Assembly: GCA_033764095.1 (NCBI GenBank)
Contig: JANRJF010000096.1
Location: 1 to 29,347 of the forward strand
Length of the DNA stretch: 29,347 bases
Origin: JBDTMT01 sp033764095
GTDB taxonomy: Bacteria > Desulfobacterota > Binatia > HRBIN30 > CADEER01
Reading direction: 5' to 3'
A program made the position numbers and the translations under genes. Of this stretch, positions 21,875-29,347 are shown one piece after another. The number at the start of each line of letters is the position of its first letter. Positions within the stretch are counted from its first letter, which is position 1. The notes below the pieces were generated by a model. The model was not told where the DNA came from. It worked only from the letters and a program-made list of their open reading frames with translations, and ran no database searches.

Positions 21875-22911
21875 GCTCATCATCGGCGGCGCCGCGCGTA
21901 GCGCAGGCGCTGGCGGCGTCGGCCGCCGCATTGGTGGTCGCCCTGGCCAGCGGCGCGCTGCTGATCGTCATCGCCGGCGGCAGTCCGACGGCCGCGCTGA
22001 CCGCGCTGCTCAATGGCGCCTTCGGCAGCGCCGATGCGTGGTCGGAGGTCGGCGTGCGCACCTGTCCGCTGCTGCTCGCCGGTCTCGCCGTCGCGCTCGC
22101 CTTCCGCGCCGGCATCTGGAACATCGGCGCCGACGGCCAACTGCTGGTCGGCGCCATCATGGCGACCTGGATCGGGACCCGCGCCGGCGGCGACGCCGCG
22201 TGGCTGATGCTGCCGTTCGCGCTCGTCGCCGCAGCGCTGGGCGGCGCGCTGTGGGCCGGCATCGCCGGCGTGCTGCGCACGGCGCGCGGCGTCGACGAGG
22301 TGATCAGTACGATCATGCTCAACTTCATCGCCCTCGGCCTGCTCGGCTGGCTGGTGCACGGTCCGCTGATGGAAGCCGCCGCGACCTATCCGCAGAGCGA
22401 TCCGATCGCGCTCGCCGCCCGCCTCCCGCGCCTGTTCAGCGGCTATCGCCTGCACGCCGGAATCATCGTGGCGGTGCTCGCCGCGCTGGCCGTGGCGCTG
22501 CTGCTGTTCCGCACCGTGCTCGGCTTCGAGATGCGCGCCGTCGGTCTCAATCCGCTGGCGGCGCGGCTGGCCGGGCTGCGCACCACCGGTGCGCTGCTGC
22601 GCGCGCTGGCGTTGAGCGGCGCGCTCGCCGGGCTCGCCGGCGGCATCGAGGTGTGCGGCGTCACCTATCGGCTGTACGACAACTTCTCCCCCGGCTACGG
22701 GTACACCGCCATCGCCGTCGCCCTGCTCGGCCGCCTGCACCCGCTCGGCGTCGTCGCCGCCGCGCTGTTCTTCGGCGCGCTCGACGTCGGCTCGCTGGCG
22801 ATGCAGCGCGCCGCCGGCGTGTCGTCGGTGCTGGTGTCGGCGCTGCAGGCCATCGTCATCTTCACCCTGCTGGCGCTGGAACGCCGGCGCCGCGTCGTGG
22901 CCAACGCATGA
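21871..22911 (+). CDS. ABC importer permease 1 (YufP/NupP-like)
   Basis: A 346-residue polytopic membrane protein with GTG start at 21871 inside the ATPase stop. About eight to ten hydrophobic segments are seen. AFRAGIWNIGADGQLLVGAIMATW (about 80-103) is the diagnostic loop of BPD_transp_2 permeases, and VDEVISTIMLNFIALGLLGWLVHGP is the ATPase-contacting region typical of the nucleoside importers. It pairs with the downstream permease as a heterodimer in the inner membrane. The ends of the two genes overlap (ATGA). Confidence 0.94.
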   Translation: MSSSSAAPRVAQALAASAAALVVALASGALLIVIAGGSPTAALTALLNGAFGSADAWSEVGVRTCPLLLAGLAVALAFRAGIWNIGADGQLLVGAIMATWIGTRAGGDAAWLMLPFALVAAALGGALWAGIAGVLRTARGVDEVISTIMLNFIALGLLGWLVHGPLMEAAATYPQSDPIALAARLPRLFSGYRLHAGIIVAVLAALAVALLLFRTVLGFEMRAVGLNPLAARLAGLRTTGALLRALALSGALAGLAGGIEVCGVTYRLYDNFSPGYGYTAIAVALLGRLHPLGVVAAALFFGALDVGSLAMQRAAGVSSVLVSALQAIVIFTLLALERRRRVVANA

Positions 22912-23825
22912 GCGCCGACCTGCTCACCGCGCTCGCCGCCTCGGCGATCACCATGGCCGTTCCGCTGCTGTTCGCCGCGCTCGGCGAGCTGATCGCCGAG
23001 CGCAGTGGCGTGCTCAACATCGGCCTCGAGGGCATGATGCTCACCGGCGCGTTCGCGGCCCTCGCCGTCTCGCTGCTGAGCGGCTCGGTGGCACTCGGCG
23101 TCGGCATCGCGGTGCTGACCGGGGCCGGGCTCGGCGCTGTGCTCGCCTGGTTCGTCGTCGCGCTCAACGCCAACCAGGTGGTCGCCGGCACCGCCCTCAA
23201 TCTGCTCGCCGCCGGCCTCACCGGGGTTGCCTATCGCGCCGTGTTCGGCGTCACTGGCGCCGCGCTGACGATCAGCGGCGCCGCCGCCGCGCCGATCCCC
23301 GGGCTCGCCGAGGTGCCGGTGCTCGGGCCGTTCTTCGACCAGAACCTGCTCGGCTACGCCGCCTTCCTGCTCGCCCCGGTGATCGGTTTCGCGCTCTGGC
23401 GCACGCTACCCGGATTGCAGCTGCGCATGGTGGGCGAGAACCCGTACGCGGCGGAGACGCAGGGCGTCGCGGTGCGCAGTGTCCGCACCGCGGCGCTGAT
23501 CGGCTGCGGCGCGCTCGCCGCCGCCGGCGGCGCGTACCTGTCGGTCGCCTACGCCAATACCTTCGTCGAGGGCATGTCGGCGGGGCGCGGCTTCATCGCG
23601 CTGGCGATCGTCATCGTCGGCCGGCGCACCGCCAGCGGCACCGTGCTGGCGGCGTTGTTCTTCGGCTTCGCCACCGCGCTGCAGTTCCATTTCCAGGCGC
23701 TGGGGCTGCATGTTCCCTTCCAGTTCTTCCTGGTCCTGCCCTATGCGCTCACGCTGCTGGTCCTGGCGGGATTCGCCGGCCGGGTCGGCGCCCCCGCCGC
23801 GCTCGGGCAACCCTACGAGCGATGA
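22908..23825 (+). CDS. ABC importer permease 2 (YufQ/NupQ-like)
   Basis: A 305-residue polytopic protein starting at ATG 22908, overlapping the first permease stop by 4 bp. A longer frame upstream is the antiphase of permease 1 and is rejected. AERSGVLNIGLEGMMLTGAFAA (about 26-47) is the diagnostic loop of the second subunit in this importer class. AYLSVAYANTFVEGMSAGRGFIALAIVIVGR (about 205-235) is also highly conserved. It forms the membrane channel with permease 1. The stop codon lies within the left arm of inverted repeat copy C. Confidence 0.95.
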   Translation: MSADLLTALAASAITMAVPLLFAALGELIAERSGVLNIGLEGMMLTGAFAALAVSLLSGSVALGVGIAVLTGAGLGAVLAWFVVALNANQVVAGTALNLLAAGLTGVAYRAVFGVTGAALTISGAAAAPIPGLAEVPVLGPFFDQNLLGYAAFLLAPVIGFALWRTLPGLQLRMVGENPYAAETQGVAVRSVRTAALIGCGALAAAGGAYLSVAYANTFVEGMSAGRGFIALAIVIVGRRTASGTVLAALFFGFATALQFHFQALGLHVPFQFFLVLPYALTLLVLAGFAGRVGAPAALGQPYER

Positions 23826-23884
23826 GTGTCGAGCGATGAGCGATGAGCTCACCGCCACTCATCGCTCGTCGCTCATCGCTCATC
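23821..23884. repeat. Inverted repeat of the gcgatgag family, copy C (probable bidirectional terminator)
   Basis: Arms 23821-23847 and 23858-23884 pair at 23 of 27 positions with a 10-nt loop. The left arm contains the stop codon of permease 2, and the right arm ends eight bases before the stop of the convergent sppA gene. Its position between converging genes fits a bidirectional terminator. Confidence 0.8.
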
Positions 23885-23891
23885 ACTTGCT

Positions 23892-25571
23892 TCAGAAAAA
23901 GCGGATCTCGAACGGCAGGATCGCCCAGACGCGCTCGCGCAACAGGTAACGCAGCGACGGCGCGATGCCGAGCAGGTCGGTCACCGCGCCGCGGCCCGGC
24001 AGGCGCAGATCGAAGGGCAGGCGCCAGAACGGGCGCGGCTTGGGGAAGCGCTCGACCATGACCGGATCGCCCAGGGGGACGCCGATCGCCTGCTTGGCGG
24101 CGTCGAAGGCCTCCTCCAGGCCGCCGAGCGCGTCGACCAGCCCGCGCGCCTGCGCCTGGCGACCGGTCCACACGCGTCCCTGCGCGGCCGCCTCGGCCGC
24201 CGCGTCGCTCAGACCGCGCGCCGCCGCGACCTTGGCGACGAAGTCGCGGTAGAACATCGCCGCCTGCGTCTCGATGCGCTCGCGCCCGGCGACGTCGAGC
24301 GGCGCGTAGTCGGAGAACAGGCCGGCGTTGGCGCCGCGCCCGACGATGGTCTTGCGCACCCCGAGCCGGTCGTAGAGGCGGCGCAGCGTCGCCTTGCCGG
24401 CGACCACGCCGATCGAGCCGGTGATGCTGCCCGCCTCGGCCAGCAGCGGCCGACCGGCGATGGCGACGTAGTAGCCGCCCGACGCCGCGACGTCGCCGCA
24501 GCTGACCACCACCGGTTTGCTCTCGCGCAGTCGCGTCACCTCGCGCCAGATCATGTCGGAGGCGAGCGCCGAGCCGCCCGGGCTGGCGATGCGCAGCACC
24601 ACCGCGCCGATGTCGGCGCGCTCGCGCACCGCTTTCAACGCCGCCGCCAACGAGCTGGATCCGGTGGCACCGGCGCCCGGGCGACCGCCGCTCTCGCCCG
24701 ACTTGATGGTGCCACCGAGGTGCACCAGCGCCAGCGTGCGGCGGGCACGCCGCAACGCTTCCAGCCGCACCGCCCGGCCGCGTTGCAGCGCATACGGCGC
24801 GCGCTCGATGGTCGGGCCACCGCAGGCGTCGATCAGGGCGCGCTCGACCTCGTCGGCGTAGCCGGTCGCGTCCACCAGCCCCGCGGCGATGGCCTCGGCG
24901 GCGATGAACGGCCCGCGGCCGAGCTGCTCGCGCACGACGGCCGGATCGAGGCGGCGACCGGCCGCGACGCCTTCGACGAGCTGGTCGTAGAGGTCGCCGA
25001 CCAGCGCCTCGAGCATCTCGCGCTGCGCCGGCGACATCTCGGCGCGGCTGAACATCTCGCCCGCCGACTTGTAGCGGCCGACCTGCACCACCTCCGCGTC
25101 GACCCCGAGCTTGTCCAGCGCGTCGCGCAGGAAGATCGCCTCGGAGGCCAGGCCGGTCACGTCGAGCGTGGCGGCCGGCGCCATGACGACGCGGTCGGCG
25201 GCGGCCGCGATCGAGTACTCGGGCGCGCCGGCGCGCTCGAGATGTACCCAGACGCGTTTGCCTGCGGCGCGCAGCCGCTCGACCGAACGCCGCAGGCCCT
25301 GCAGGCGCGCCCAGCTGGCGTGGATGTCGTCGATGCGCAGCAGCACGCCGTGCAGCGACGGATCCTCGCGCGCCCAGCGCAGCAGCGTCAGGGTGGCGAG
25401 ATAGTCCGTCGGCGAGCGGCGGAACAGCCCGAAGAAGCGGGGCTCGCCGGTCTCCTCGGCGAGCTCGCCGCTCAGATCGAGCACCAGCACGCCGTAGGGG
25501 GTACGCCGCCGGAAGAAGCCGGCAACGCGGAGAAACGCGACCTGCAGGCCGCGCCAGAGAGAGCGCCACAT
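23892..25571 (-). CDS. sppA: Signal peptide peptidase SppA (protease IV, tandem-domain form)
   Basis: About 559 residues from ATG 25571 (567 if ATG 25595 is used). I prefer 25571 because AAGG lies about eight bases before it, whereas 25595 has no ribosome binding site. Two ClpP-fold halves are present. Catalytic Lys168 lies in the N-terminal half (GRYKSAGEMFSRAEMS) and catalytic Ser364 in the C-terminal half (CGDVAASGGYYVA), the Ser-Lys dyad of the 67-kDa SppA class. ASPGGSALASDMIWRE and GSITGSIGVVAGK are further landmarks. It degrades signal peptides left in the inner membrane after secretion. The N-terminal membrane anchor is weak here (WRSLWRGLQVAFLRVAGFF), perhaps a peripheral amphipathic helix. 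The start lies next to a perfect 11-bp inverted repeat. Confidence 0.92.
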   Translation of the reverse strand: MWRSLWRGLQVAFLRVAGFFRRRTPYGVLVLDLSGELAEETGEPRFFGLFRRSPTDYLATLTLLRWAREDPSLHGVLLRIDDIHASWARLQGLRRSVERLRAAGKRVWVHLERAGAPEYSIAAAADRVVMAPAATLDVTGLASEAIFLRDALDKLGVDAEVVQVGRYKSAGEMFSRAEMSPAQREMLEALVGDLYDQLVEGVAAGRRLDPAVVREQLGRGPFIAAEAIAAGLVDATGYADEVERALIDACGGPTIERAPYALQRGRAVRLEALRRARRTLALVHLGGTIKSGESGGRPGAGATGSSSLAAALKAVRERADIGAVVLRIASPGGSALASDMIWREVTRLRESKPVVVSCGDVAASGGYYVAIAGRPLLAEAGSITGSIGVVAGKATLRRLYDRLGVRKTIVGRGANAGLFSDYAPLDVAGRERIETQAAMFYRDFVAKVAAARGLSDAAAEAAAQGRVWTGRQAQARGLVDALGGLEEAFDAAKQAIGVPLGDPVMVERFPKPRPFWRLPFDLRLPGRGAVTDLLGIAPSLRYLLRERVWAILPFEIRFF

Positions 25572-25595
25572 GCGCCCGACCTTAGTCGGGCGCAT
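25570..25595 (-). promoter_or_regulatory. Perfect inverted repeat at the sppA start
   Basis: atgcgcccgac (25570-25580) and gtcgggcgcat (25585-25595) are perfectly complementary with a 4-base loop. On the minus strand the AAGG-like ribosome binding site lies in or next to the loop, and an ATG falls at each end of the palindrome. It could sequester the start, act as an operator, or terminate transcription from the upstream gene. Confidence 0.7.
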
Positions 25596-25613
25596 GGGCA
25601 GGGGGAAGCTGGC

Positions 25614-26033
25614 TCAGCTCGCCTTGGCGGTGGCGGGCGTCTGGGCGGGTTCGACGAAGGGGGTGGGCTGCTTGAATGGCAGCAGCTTGCCGCGCCGGCG
25701 CAGCTCGTCCTCGCGCTCGCCCCAACGCACCAGACCGCTGCGTAGGTAGTCGACGTCGATCTTCAGCACGCCGCAGACGTTCTCGAACGAGAAGGGCCAC
25801 TTGCGGTCCTCGGAGAAAATCCAGTCGCGCGCGTCGGTGTAGAGCGCGCTGCCGTTCTCATCGGTGGCGAAGCGGTACTTCTGAAAGCACTCGATGGCGT
25901 CCTGCAGCATCGCCAGAACCAGGGAGTATTCCGGTCCCTGCGGCGCGGACTTGCGCAGCACACTGAAGTACTGCGCCGGCAGCATGATGTCGGGTTGAAA
26001 GAGGCGTCCTTCGCCTACCAGGTCGTCACGCAT
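25614..26033 (-). CDS. Hypothetical protein, 139 aa
   Basis: A soluble protein of no recognised family, from ATG 26033. The body looks well folded and evolutionarily constrained rather than random: GRLFQPDIMLPAQYF, EYSLVLAMLQDAIECFQKY, an ARDWIFSED segment and FSFENVCGVLKIDVDYLRSGL, a helical pattern reminiscent of a DNA-binding or adaptor fold. The C-terminal ~20 residues (Pro/Ala/Thr-rich) are probably disordered. GAGGG sits almost on the start codon, so the true start could be slightly internal. It lies upstream of sppA with a hairpin between them. No function is claimed. Confidence 0.7.
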   Translation of the reverse strand: MRDDLVGEGRLFQPDIMLPAQYFSVLRKSAPQGPEYSLVLAMLQDAIECFQKYRFATDENGSALYTDARDWIFSEDRKWPFSFENVCGVLKIDVDYLRSGLVRWGEREDELRRRGKLLPFKQPTPFVEPAQTPATAKAS

Positions 26034-26176
26034 GCCCTCGTAGACGCGAGGCTGAAAACCGTATTCAAGACAGCCGAAAGATTTTCGCCGCCCGCCCTTT
26101 CACCCCGCCGCGGCTCCCTGCGCGGGGCTTGGGAACGCCCCCGACCAGACCGGTCAACGGACGCAAAATCAGCAGC
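26034..26176. other. Intergenic spacer with GC hairpin
   Basis: No gene is seen. ccccgc (26103-26108) and gcgggg (26122-26127) can pair, in a stretch resembling a dispersed GC-rich repeat. An AT-richer stretch at about 26054-26092 may contain the promoter of the minus-strand unknown gene, but no convincing hexamer pair is seen. Confidence 0.4.
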
Positions 26177-26494
26177 TTAGACCGAGAACGAGGCGCCGCA
26201 GCCGCAGGTCTTCTTGACGTTGGGATTGTGCAGCGTGAAGCCGGTGGCCATCAGGCCATCGGCGAAGTCGAGCTCGGTCCCGTTCAGGTAGAGGAAGCTC
26301 TTGCGGTCGACCACCACCCGGGCGCCGTCGCGCTCGAAGACCTTGTCGCCGTCCTTCGGCTCGTCGATGTCCATCTTGTACTGCAGGCCGGAGCAGCCGC
26401 CCCCGACGACCTTGACCCGCAGGCCCTTCTGCGGCGCGTCGGTGACCAGGCTCTGGATCTTGAGCACGGCGTTGTCGGTCAGGGTGATGGCCAT
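26177..26494 (-). CDS. erpA: A-type iron-sulfur carrier (ErpA/IscA family)
   Basis: A 105-residue HesB/IscA-family protein from ATG 26494 with AGAGGA upstream. The three Cys ligands are all present: Cys34 in GGGCSGLQY, Cys97 and Cys99 in TCGCGASF. The C-terminal TCGCGASFSV is closer to ErpA, while LNGTELDF recalls IscA, so the symbol is a best guess. It receives Fe-S clusters from a scaffold and passes them to target enzymes. It follows the cysteine desulfurase gene by 17 bp and is almost certainly co-transcribed with it. Confidence 0.93.
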   Translation of the reverse strand: MAITLTDNAVLKIQSLVTDAPQKGLRVKVVGGGCSGLQYKMDIDEPKDGDKVFERDGARVVVDRKSFLYLNGTELDFADGLMATGFTLHNPNVKKTCGCGASFSV

Positions 26495-26511
26495 GGCAGT
26501 CCTCTAGCAGG

Positions 26512-27702
26512 TCAATGCACCGCGCGCTGCCGGATGGCGTAGGTCGGCGACAGGGCGCGCAGACGGCGCACTTCGTCGATGACCCGCGCCGCCGCGTAGT
26601 CGACGTCGGCCTGGGTGGTGAAGCGGCCGAGCCCGAAGCGAATCGAGGCATGCGCCGCGTCGTCGTCGAGGCCGATGGCGCGCAGCACGTGCGACGGCTC
26701 CAGCGTCGCCGAGGTGCAGGCCGACCCCGATGACAGCGCGACGTCCGGCAACGCCGCCATCAGCGAGTCGCCCTCGATGCCGGCGAGGCTGAGGTTGAGG
26801 TTGGCGGCCAGCCGATGCTCCGGCGGACCATTGAGCGTGACATCGCCGAGCCCCGCCGTCAGCAGGCCGTGCAACCGATCGCGCAGCTGACGCAACCGCG
26901 CCGACTCGGCTGCCCACTCGCGCTGCGCGATGGCGCAGGCGCGACCGAAGCCGACCGCGCCGGGGACGTTCAGCGTCCCCGAGCGCAGGCCGCGCTCGTG
27001 CCCGCCGCCGTGCAGTTGCGGCGCCAGGCGGACGCGTGGATTGCGCCCGCGCACGTAGAGCATGCCGACGCCCTTCGGCCCGTACAGCTTGTGCGCCGTC
27101 GCCGCCAACAGGTCGATGCCGAGCGCCTCGACGTCGACTGCCTCCTTGCCGAGACTCTGCGCCGCGTCGCAGTGGAACAGCACGCCGGCCGCCTTGGCGA
27201 TGCGGCCGACCGCCGCGATCGGGTGCAGGGTGCCGATCTCGTTGTTGGCGTGCATGAGCGAGATCAGCACCGTGCGCGGCGTGATCGCCGCCTGTACCGC
27301 ATCGGGATCGACGCGGCCGCCGGCGTCCACCGGCAGCACCGTGACCGTCGCCCGGCCGGCCTTGTGCAGCGCCCTGCAGGTATCGAGCACCGCCTTGTGC
27401 TCGGTGGCGGCGGTGATGACGTGGTCGCCGCGCTCGCGGTGGTACTCCAGCACCCCCTTGATCGCCAGGTTGTTCGACTCGGTGGCGCCGCTGGTGAAAA
27501 TGATCTCCTTCGCCTGCGCGCCGATCAGCGCCGCGATCTCGCCGCGCGCCGTCTCGACCCCGTCCTCCGCCGCCCAGCCGAAGGCATGGCTGCGACTCGC
27601 CGCGTTGCCGAACTTCTCGCTGAAGTACGGCAGCATCGCCTCCAGCACGCGCGGATCGACCGGCGTGGTGGCGTGGTTGTCGAGGTAGACCAGGCGGGAC
27701 AT
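26512..27702 (-). CDS. iscS: Cysteine desulfurase, IscS/NifS family
   Basis: A 396-residue class V aminotransferase-fold enzyme from ATG 27702 (MSRLVYLDNHATTPVDP). An upstream in-frame extension is not coding-like. His102 in TEHKAV, the PLP lysine Lys205 in TAHKLYGPKG, and the persulfide Cys329 in SSGSACTSATLEPSHVL are present; the last motif is the IscS (group I) type. It takes sulfur from L-cysteine for Fe-S clusters and thiolated tRNAs. The next gene is the A-type carrier. iscU and iscR are not here, unlike the usual isc operon. Confidence 0.95.
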   Translation of the reverse strand: MSRLVYLDNHATTPVDPRVLEAMLPYFSEKFGNAASRSHAFGWAAEDGVETARGEIAALIGAQAKEIIFTSGATESNNLAIKGVLEYHRERGDHVITAATEHKAVLDTCRALHKAGRATVTVLPVDAGGRVDPDAVQAAITPRTVLISLMHANNEIGTLHPIAAVGRIAKAAGVLFHCDAAQSLGKEAVDVEALGIDLLAATAHKLYGPKGVGMLYVRGRNPRVRLAPQLHGGGHERGLRSGTLNVPGAVGFGRACAIAQREWAAESARLRQLRDRLHGLLTAGLGDVTLNGPPEHRLAANLNLSLAGIEGDSLMAALPDVALSSGSACTSATLEPSHVLRAIGLDDDAAHASIRFGLGRFTTQADVDYAAARVIDEVRRLRALSPTYAIRQRAVH

Positions 27703-27749
27703 CGATTCGCGGATGGTACCCGGTCCGCACCAGGTGGCGAAAGTGGGGC

Positions 27750-28133
27750 TCAGCCGAGCCGCACGGCACCGTCGAGCTGGCTCAGCCCACGGTCGAAGGT
27801 CCCCAATGGCAGGTGTCCAGCCCGGCGCGCCACCTCCAACATCAAACAGTCCGAGAACCCCAACCGCGGCCGACGCCGGAACTGTACGAGCGCCGCGGCG
27901 ACCACTTCCTCGTCCTGCAGGGTCAACTCGCGGTGTTCGAGCAGCAGCTCGATCGCCTGCGCAATCTGCTTGGCCGAACGGCGATAGACGGAGGCCAGCA
28001 CCCAGCTCAACTCCGCCAAAACGAGATGAGAGACCCATGCGCCGTTTGCGACGAATGCGTCCGCCGCATCGACCTGGTGGAGCGTGTCGCGTACCACCAG
28101 GCGCACCAGGACATTCGTATCAACCGCGCGCAT
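27750..28133 (-). CDS. vapC: VapC-family PIN-domain toxin
   Basis: A 127-residue PIN ribonuclease from ATG 28131-28133. The acidic catalytic set is intact: Asp5 (VDTNVLVR), Glu41 (LAELSWVL), Asp95 (GFSDCLML) and Asp114 (TFDRGL). Family role: endonuclease that cuts tRNA or rRNA and halts growth unless bound by its antitoxin. It overlaps the upstream AbrB-type antitoxin gene by 14 bp, the normal antitoxin-first arrangement. It lies just upstream of iscS on the same strand, separated by 47 bp. Confidence 0.9.
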   Translation of the reverse strand: MRAVDTNVLVRLVVRDTLHQVDAADAFVANGAWVSHLVLAELSWVLASVYRRSAKQIAQAIELLLEHRELTLQDEEVVAAALVQFRRRPRLGFSDCLMLEVARRAGHLPLGTFDRGLSQLDGAVRLG

Positions 28134-28383
28134 GGCGCCGACGCATATGGCGCGCGATCCCCGCCTTCAGCTCCGCAAGGCCGCGCGCCTTGGGCGAAGC
28201 GGCGCCGAACAGTGCCTGGTGCACATCTTGCGAGGTGAATCGTCCGGCGCGCCGCAGCACGACCTGGCCACCTGCGTCGTCCCACTCCAGCGTCGATCCG
28301 GGCCCGACCCCAAGCCGCCGTCGTACCGCCAGCGGAATGGATACCTGCCCCTGAGACGTCACTTTCGATCGAGCCAATGCCAT
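28120..28383 (-). CDS. vapB: AbrB/SpoVT-type antitoxin (VapB-like)
   Basis: An 87-residue protein from ATG 28383. A GTG at 28392 would add three residues but lies inside the operator palindrome, so the ATG is preferred. The N-terminal swapped-hairpin AbrB domain is ARSKVTSQGQVSIPLAVRRRLGV (about 3-25) with GSTLEWD following. The C-terminal helix region (LAELKAGIARHMRRRH) should bind and block the toxin. Its gene overlaps vapC. A perfect palindrome six bases upstream is the likely autoregulatory operator. Confidence 0.88.
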   Translation of the reverse strand: MALARSKVTSQGQVSIPLAVRRRLGVGPGSTLEWDDAGGQVVLRRAGRFTSQDVHQALFGAASPKARGLAELKAGIARHMRRRHARG

Positions 28384-28388
28384 ACCCA

Positions 28389-28410
28389 GCACATTACCTC
28401 GGTAATGTGC
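28389..28410. promoter_or_regulatory. Probable vapBC operator palindrome
   Basis: gcacattacc (28389-28398) and ggtaatgtgc (28401-28410) are perfect complements around a TC centre. It lies 5 bp upstream of the antitoxin ATG. AbrB-type antitoxins bind such palindromes to repress their own operon. It is noticeably AT-richer than its surroundings. Confidence 0.75.
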
Positions 28411-28449
28411 GTGAGGAAAGAACTGATCGCCGACCCAGCGCGACCCAGA

Positions 28450-29347
<898 letters not shown>

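Noticed and set aside
19199..21931. A 910-codon minus-strand frame opposite the importer genes
   Set aside because: Shadow of the BMP lipoprotein and ATPase genes; no recognisable domain.
27703..28038. N-terminal extension of the cysteine desulfurase frame
   Set aside because: The extension overlaps vapC antisense-phase sequence and has no domain; MSRLVYLDNHATTP is the normal start of the family.

Overview
The window is about 70% GC by eye, gene-dense and chromosomal in character. It has no phage, IS element, CRISPR array, tRNA or rRNA that I can see. The gene complement is that of a Gram-negative bacterium: a SurA-type foldase next to pdxA, an MltD-like lytic transglycosylase, SppA, and lipoboxes and a Tat signal on exported proteins. 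The mfd-surA-pdxA order and a secreted Thr/Ser-rich protein ending in paired EF-hand (dockerin-like) loops recall Deltaproteobacteria in the broad sense, particularly Candidatus Binatota-like genomes. That placement is inference from gene style, not from a marker phylogeny.

Layout. 1-2.4 kb: the tail of an octapeptide-repeat protein, a small unknown protein, a multi-pass membrane protein carrying a GspG-like pseudopilin domain, and the secreted EF-hand protein. 2.4-4.0 kb: a thiolase-superfamily protein overlapping a DUF35 partner. 4.0-6.5 kb (minus): a 51-residue Cys-rich protein and a GMC oxidoreductase with its Tat-exported small subunit. 6.5-8.6 kb: a PLP enzyme (minus), an XRE-type regulator (plus) and a single-domain response regulator (minus). 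8.7-15.2 kb (plus): mfd, an unusual beta-helix/SurA fusion, and pdxA. 15.5-19.3 kb (plus): a LysM lytic transglycosylase, sat, and a small sulfatase-superfamily protein. 19.4-23.8 kb (plus): a complete BMP-family nucleoside-type ABC importer (lipoprotein, double ATPase, two permeases). 23.9-28.4 kb (minus): SppA, an unknown protein, an A-type Fe-S carrier, a cysteine desulfurase and a VapBC-type toxin-antitoxin pair. 28.45 kb to the end (minus): the C-terminal part of uvrA.

Functional links. The thiolase and DUF35 genes overlap by 4 bp and probably form one complex. The GMC flavoprotein and Tat subunit form a periplasmic dehydrogenase. The four importer genes are nearly fused by GTGA/ATGA overlaps. 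The cysteine desulfurase and Fe-S carrier form a short Fe-S module without iscU. mfd and uvrA are both nucleotide-excision-repair genes but lie about 16 kb apart in opposite orientation.

The most unusual items are the in-frame fusion of a surface-type right-handed beta-helix to a SurA/parvulin chaperone at the normal surA locus, the thiolase whose catalytic Cys and His positions read Met and Tyr beside DUF35, the pseudopilin-like domain inside a polytopic protein, and several families of intergenic hairpin repeats. One repeat family has three copies at gene ends, and other repeats appear to supply ribosome binding sites. Very large antisense open frames opposite mfd, surA, sat and the importer are GC-driven shadows and were left out.
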